DNA from: Arthrobacter sp. NicSoilC5
GTDB lineage: Bacteria; Actinomycetota; Actinomycetes; Actinomycetales; Micrococcaceae
Length of the DNA stretch: 64,000 nt
Assembly (NCBI RefSeq): GCF_019977395.1
Contig: NZ_AP024660.1
Coordinates: 1,054,001-1,118,000, forward strand
Direction: 5' to 3'
Position 1 is the stretch's first letter. Every line of letters begins with the position of its first letter. A program made the translations under genes and the position numbers. The notes below the pieces were generated by a model that saw only the letters and a list, made by a program, of their open reading frames with translations, was not told where the DNA came from and did no database searches. Shown one piece after another: positions 59,846 to 64,000 of this stretch.

Positions 59846-61072
59846 CTATGCCTGCAGCCGGTGCGGCGCGTCCACAAGGGACCGGATCACGCTGCCGGCA
59901 GCCCCCAGCAGGGCACCAAACTCCCCCACCGCGGACACCGTTACCTGCTCCGACGCATACTTTCCGGGCGCATATTTCTGCAGGCTGTCCAGCAACGGGG
60001 CACGCAGCCAGGGCTCAAGGACTGCGAAATGGCCGCCCAGTACTACCGAATCGATATCCACCACCCGGGCCGTTGAAGCAAGCGCTATGCCCAGGCAGCG
60101 GCCCGCACGTTCGACGGCGGATACCGCCTTGGGTGCCCCGCCCTCGAGTGCCTGCAGGAGCGCTGACATCGCGGCAGACCGTGAACTCCCGTCCGGGGCC
60201 AGGCCGGCAGCAATGAAGATGGCGTCCTGGCCGGCCACCGTCTCCAGGCAGCCGGTCCCGCCGCAGGAACAATGGCCGCCGTCCGGATCCACCACGATGT
60301 GTCCCACTTCGCCGGCATGGCCTCCGGGGCCGGTGAACAGCTCGGAACCGATGACAATCCCGCCGCCCACGCCCACCTCACCGGAGACGAAAAGGAAGTT
60401 CGCTGCGCGGTCCGGCCGGTGCCGCAGTTCGGCCAGGGCTGCGGCATTGGCCTCGTTGAACAGTGCAACCCCCAGCGCTGTTTCGGGCAGCAGGGCGTAA
60501 AGGTCGAGGTCAACATTGACCCAGCCCAGGTTGGGAGCGGTCAGCACGCGCGCCCTGGCCGGGTCCACCAGTCCGGGTACCGCCAGCCCGCCGCCCACGA
60601 CGTCGACGCCCTGTTCACCGGCAGCACCCCGCACCCTGGCCGCCAGGCCTGCGAGTGCGGCCAGCACCGGCTTGTCCGGGCTGTTCCGGTTATCGCGCTC
60701 CCGTACCTCGCGCCGCAGCACCTTCCCTGACAGGTCAACCACGGCGGCGGAAATGTAGTCGACGTTGACCTCCATTCCCATGACAGCACGGCTGGGGCTG
60801 AGCTCCAGCCCCACGCCCGGCCGGCCGCGGCCTTGGGGGTTAAGCCCGATTTCGCGGATGACCCCGGCGTCCAGGAGGTCCAGCACCAGGCTGGACACCG
60901 ACGCCTTGGTCAATCCGGTGGCGCCGGCAACCTGGGCACGGCTGGGATGGGTGCCGGGCGGGAACTCGGCAATCGCGCCGAGGACCAGGGCAAGATTGCT
61001 GCGCCTCACGTCCCCCACGTTTCCGGGGGCCGGGGATCCGGACCCCGCCGCTGCAGGCGCGGGCATCACCAT
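59846..61072 (-). CDS. xylR: ROK-family transcriptional regulator, XylR-type
   Basis: 408 aa. The N-terminal winged helix-turn-helix (VRRSNLALVLGAIAEFPPG, TGLTKASVSSLVLDLLDAG) is followed by a ROK sugar-kinase-like domain: VGVGGGIVIGSELFTGPGGHAGEVGH, the zinc cysteines CSCGGTGCLET, and VDIDSVVLGGHF. Divergent from xylA, so it most likely represses xylA-xylB and releases DNA on binding xylose. A palindromic operator lies in the shared region. Confidence 0.87.
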   Translation of the reverse strand: MVMPAPAAAGSGSPAPGNVGDVRRSNLALVLGAIAEFPPGTHPSRAQVAGATGLTKASVSSLVLDLLDAGVIREIGLNPQGRGRPGVGLELSPSRAVMGMEVNVDYISAAVVDLSGKVLRREVRERDNRNSPDKPVLAALAGLAARVRGAAGEQGVDVVGGGLAVPGLVDPARARVLTAPNLGWVNVDLDLYALLPETALGVALFNEANAAALAELRHRPDRAANFLFVSGEVGVGGGIVIGSELFTGPGGHAGEVGHIVVDPDGGHCSCGGTGCLETVAGQDAIFIAAGLAPDGSSRSAAMSALLQALEGGAPKAVSAVERAGRCLGIALASTARVVDIDSVVLGGHFAVLEPWLRAPLLDSLQKYAPGKYASEQVTVSAVGEFGALLGAAGSVIRSLVDAPHRLQA

Positions 61073-61132
61073 GACAAAGCTCCTTGGTTAGACGCTTCCG
61101 CCAAGTTTTTCGGCGGTCTCCACGCTGGACTA

Positions 61133-61177
61133 TTGACCCCACCCTACGTCCGCTCATATAGTTCAGGCAATGAACTA
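61133..61177 (+). promoter_or_regulatory. xylA promoter with XylR-type operator
   Basis: TTGACC (61133-61138), an 18-base spacer and TATAGT (61157-61162). A perfect dyad TAGTTCA-N5-TGAACTA (61159-61177) covers the -10 and the start of transcription, a typical place for a ROK repressor. Confidence 0.72.
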
Positions 61178-61221
61178 AAGCTTCGCAATTCCGCGGCGCA
61201 ACCCGATCGCAAGGACGCATC

Positions 61222-62409
61222 ATGACTCTCTCCCCCACGCCCGCTGACAAGTTCACCTTCGGCCTCTGGACGGTCGGCTGGACCGGCGCCGATCCGTTCG
61301 GCGTGGCCACCCGTGCCGCTTTGGATCCGGTGGAGGCAGTCCACCGCCTGGCAGAACTGGGCGCCTACGGCATCACGTTCCATGACAATGACCTTGTTCC
61401 TTTTGATGCCTCCGCGTCAGAGCGGGACCTGATCCTGAAAAACTTCCGGTCAGCCCTGGCGGAGACCGGGCTGAAGGTCCCCATGGTGACCACCAACCTG
61501 TTCAGCCACCCGGTCTTCAAGGACGGCGGCTTCACCTCAAACGACCGTTCCATCCGCCGCTTTGCCCTCTCCAAGGTCCTGCGCAACATTGACCGCGCCG
61601 CAGAGCTCGGCGCTGAAACGTTCGTCATGTGGGGCGGCCGCGAAGGCAGCGAATACGACGGCTCCAAGGACCTGGCAGCCGCCCTGGACCGCATGAAGGA
61701 AGGCGTTGACACCGCGGCCGGCTACATCAAGGACAAGGGCTACAACCTGCGGATCGCCCTTGAACCCAAGCCGAACGAACCCCGCGGCGATATCTTCCTG
61801 CCCACTGTCGGCCATGGCCTGGCCTTCATTGCCCAGCTCGAACACGGGGACATCGTGGGCCTGAACCCCGAGACCGGCCACGAGCAGATGGCGGGACTGA
61901 ACTTCACCCACGGCATTGCGCAGGCACTCTGGGCCGGCAAGCTCTTCCATATCGATCTCAACGGCCAGCGCGGCATCAAGTACGACCAGGACCTGGTGTT
62001 CGGCCACGGCGACCTCACCAGCGCCTTCTTCACGGTCGACCTGCTGGAGAACGGCTTCCCGGGCGGCGGCCCGAAGTACGACGGCCCGCGCCACTTCGAC
62101 TACAAGCCCTCCCGCACCGACGGCTACGACGGCGTGTGGGAGTCCGCCAAGGCCAACATGGCCATGTACCTGCTGCTGAAGGAACGGGCGCTGGCGTTCC
62201 GCGCAGACCCGCAGGTCCAGGAAGCACTCAAGACCTCCGGCGTCTTCGAACTCGGCGAGCCCACCCTCAGTGCCGGCGAAAGCACCGCAGACCTGCTGGC
62301 AGACGCCGCAGCCTTCGAGGACTTCGACGCCGACAAGGCTGCTGAGCGCTCCTTCGCGTTCGTCCGGCTCAACCAGCTCGCCATCGAGCACCTCCTGGGC
62401 GCCCACTAG
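61222..62409 (+). CDS. xylA: Xylose isomerase
   Basis: 395 aa, class I (short) type as in Streptomyces and Arthrobacter. Converts D-xylose to D-xylulose, and glucose to fructose in vitro, with two divalent metals. Seen: [22 protein letters not shown] (catalytic His), [25 protein letters not shown] (metal Glu), [16 protein letters not shown] and [15 protein letters not shown] (metal Asp/His). It is followed by xylB after 3 bases, so they form one operon. Confidence 0.97.
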   Translation: MTLSPTPADKFTFGLWTVGWTGADPFGVATRAALDPVEAVHRLAELGAYGITFHDNDLVPFDASASERDLILKNFRSALAETGLKVPMVTTNLFSHPVFKDGGFTSNDRSIRRFALSKVLRNIDRAAELGAETFVMWGGREGSEYDGSKDLAAALDRMKEGVDTAAGYIKDKGYNLRIALEPKPNEPRGDIFLPTVGHGLAFIAQLEHGDIVGLNPETGHEQMAGLNFTHGIAQALWAGKLFHIDLNGQRGIKYDQDLVFGHGDLTSAFFTVDLLENGFPGGGPKYDGPRHFDYKPSRTDGYDGVWESAKANMAMYLLLKERALAFRADPQVQEALKTSGVFELGEPTLSAGESTADLLADAAAFEDFDADKAAERSFAFVRLNQLAIEHLLGAH

Positions 62410-62412
62410 GCC

Positions 62413-63861
62413 ATGGTGCTCGTCGCAGGCATCGACAGCTCCACCCAGTCGTGCAAGGTGGTGATCCGCGATGCGGATACCGGGGCATTGGTCCGCCAGG
62501 GCCGGGCCCCGCACCCTGAGGGCACCGAGGTCCACCCGGACCATTGGTGGACGGCACTGCAGAAGGCGGTGGCAGACGCCGGCGGACTGGATGACGTCAG
62601 CGCCGTGTCTGTCGGAGGCCAGCAGCACGGCATGGTCTGCCTGGACAGCGACGGTGCGGTGATCCGGCCGGCGCTGCTGTGGAACGATACCCGCAGCGCC
62701 GGCGCCGCCCTGGAACTCATCGAATCCGCCGGCGGCGGCGATCCAGCCGTCGGCGCGCAGTACTGGGCGCGCGCCACCGGTACGGTGCCGGTGGCCTCCC
62801 TGACGCTGACCAAGCTGCGCTGGCTGGCGGACAATGAACCGGAAAACGCCGCCAGGGTGGCTGCGGTCTGCCTGCCGCATGACTGGCTCACCTGGCGGCT
62901 CGCAGGCCACGGGCCAGGCAGCGGTAAAGAGGGGCTGGCCGCCCTGGCCACGGACCGCTCGGACGCATCCGGTACGGGCTACTACTCGACGGCGGAAGGC
63001 AGTTACCTGCCGGACGTCCTGTCCGCGGCACTCGGCCATGTGCCGGTCCTCCCCCGGGTCCTCGGGCCCCTGGAAGCGGCGGGAAAGACGCCGGCGGGCA
63101 CCCTCCTGGCGGCAGGCGCCGGGGACAATGCGGCGGCCGCGCTTGGTGCAGGGGCCCGGTTGGGCGATGTGGTGATGTCGCTGGGCACGTCCGGGACCGT
63201 CTTCGCGGTCTCGGATTCACCGGCGGCTGACGCCTCGGGACTGGTGGCCGGATTCGCCGACGCCGCCGGGCATTTCCTGCCGCTGGTGTGCACCTTGAAT
63301 GCCACCCGCATCTTCGATGCCACCGCCGCCCTGCTGGACGTGGACCTGGCCGCGTTCAACAGGTTGGCGTTGTCTGCCGGGCCCGGTGCCGGCGGCCTCA
63401 CCCTGGTCCCGTACTTCGATGGGGAAAGGACCCCCAACCTGCCGGACGCCACCGGTTCCCTGCACGGCATCACCCGGGCCAACTACACCCCCGCCAACGT
63501 GGCGCGCGCCGCCGTCGAGGGTGTTGTCTGCTCACTGGCGGACGGCCTGGCGGCACTGCAGGACCAGGGCGTGACCGCCCGGCGGATCCTCCTGGTGGGT
63601 GGCGGGGCCCAGTCAGCAGCCGTGCAGGAAGTGGCCGCCAGCCTGCTGGGAACCGGCGTCACGGTGCCGCAGCCGGGCGAGTACGTGGCCGACGGCGCCG
63701 CGCGCCAGGCTGCGGCGGCACTCACCGGACGCTTCCCCGAGTGGGCGGCAGACGCCGTCGACCTTCCGCTGGGAAAGGACGACGCCGGCGACCTTCCGCT
63801 GGGAAAGGACGACGCCGGCGTGTTGGCAAGGTACCGCCGGTTCGCCTCGCTCTACGCATAG
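62413..63861 (+). CDS. xylB: Xylulokinase
   Basis: 482 aa FGGY-family kinase that makes xylulose 5-phosphate for the pentose phosphate pathway. [58 protein letters not shown] and [16 protein letters not shown] are the FGGY blocks. Near the C-terminus [10 protein letters not shown] occurs twice in tandem because of a 30-bp duplication. A terminator follows. Confidence 0.95.
   Translation: MVLVAGIDSSTQSCKVVIRDADTGALVRQGRAPHPEGTEVHPDHWWTALQKAVADAGGLDDVSAVSVGGQQHGMVCLDSDGAVIRPALLWNDTRSAGAALELIESAGGGDPAVGAQYWARATGTVPVASLTLTKLRWLADNEPENAARVAAVCLPHDWLTWRLAGHGPGSGKEGLAALATDRSDASGTGYYSTAEGSYLPDVLSAALGHVPVLPRVLGPLEAAGKTPAGTLLAAGAGDNAAAALGAGARLGDVVMSLGTSGTVFAVSDSPAADASGLVAGFADAAGHFLPLVCTLNATRIFDATAALLDVDLAAFNRLALSAGPGAGGLTLVPYFDGERTPNLPDATGSLHGITRANYTPANVARAAVEGVVCSLADGLAALQDQGVTARRILLVGGGAQSAAVQEVAASLLGTGVTVPQPGEYVADGAARQAAAALTGRFPEWAADAVDLPLGKDDAGDLPLGKDDAGVLARYRRFASLYA
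63760..63819. repeat. Perfect 30-bp tandem duplication in xylB
   Basis: 63760-63789 and 63790-63819 are identical and in frame, adding ten residues just before the C-terminal helix. Confidence 0.95.
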
Positions 63862-63887
63862 GGCTGCAGCAGGGCAGCGGGCAGGAA

Positions 63888-63936
63888 AAAGGACCCGGAA
63901 CCAGGGTGGGAAAGCCTCCCCTGGTCCGGGTCCTTT
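63888..63936 (+). terminator. Terminator of xylA-xylB
   Basis: A long hairpin, AAAGGACCCGG...ACCAGGG against CCCTGGT...CCGGGTCCTTT with one bulge, 26 bases after the xylB stop. The last 60 bases of the window hold nothing I can assign. Confidence 0.8.
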
Positions 63937-64000
63937 CATGTGGGGCGCAGGCTCCTGCCGTGACGCAGCAGGAGCCCGCGGTCTTGAATCAGGTCAGGCG

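Overview
The window is high-GC actinobacterial DNA, most likely Arthrobacter or Pseudarthrobacter (Micrococcaceae). The signs are a clpX/clpP2/clpP1/tig cluster, a translational T-box ahead of ileS, a mycothiol-type (Rv2466c-like) oxidoreductase, a GlbO-type globin and a ROK-xylA-xylB locus. The genus is inferred from gene content and protein style; no search was run.

Layout. 1-25.5 kb is host chromosome: ileS (cut by the window edge) with its T-box, an EEP-family protein, an SDR, a decayed DUF488 gene, valS, an Rv2466c-like protein, clpX, clpP2, clpP1, tig, tRNA-Pro, tRNA-Gly, nei, rpiB, a DUF1648-type membrane protein, pepN, an OsmC protein, an epimerase-like protein, mscS, glbO, tesB, ettA, a lipoprotein and ssb. 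25.6-59.76 kb is one complete siphovirus-type prophage of about 34.15 kb. 59.8-64 kb is host again: a ROK regulator divergent from xylA-xylB.

Prophage order, left to right: repressor (-); divergent promoters and operators; an excisionase/Cro-like gene; a long early operon with many start/stop overlaps (ParB-like, tiny Cys-rich proteins, sliding-clamp-like, replication protein with an HNH domain, VRR-NUC nuclease); HNH endonuclease; terminase small and large subunits; portal; protease; capsid; connectors; tail tube; tail assembly chaperones; tape measure; tail proteins; M23 endolysin and holins; a repeat fibre; an SGNH esterase; an O-antigen-ligase-like membrane protein on the opposite strand; a complete tRNA-Arg(UCU); the integrase (-); and a small gene (-).

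Main discovery. The attachment core lies in the anticodon loop of a host tRNA-Arg(UCU) and also inside the phage repressor gene. Integration does two things at once. (1) It cuts the host tRNA into a 5' half (25569-25609) and a 3' half (59763-59794). The phage carries its own intact tRNA-Arg(UCU) (57657-57729), with its own promoter and terminator, which can replace it. (2) It shortens the repressor. Rejoining the prophage ends in silico extends the repressor frame by 26 codons, ending in an ssrA-like Val-Ala-Ala. In the prophage a host-derived C, the middle base of the UCU anticodon, turns a Tyr codon into a TAG stop and removes that tail. The integrase itself ends in Leu-Ala-Ala. This is the architecture of the integration-dependent immunity known from mycobacteriophages BPs, Brujita and Charlie, combined here with tRNA breakage and replacement.
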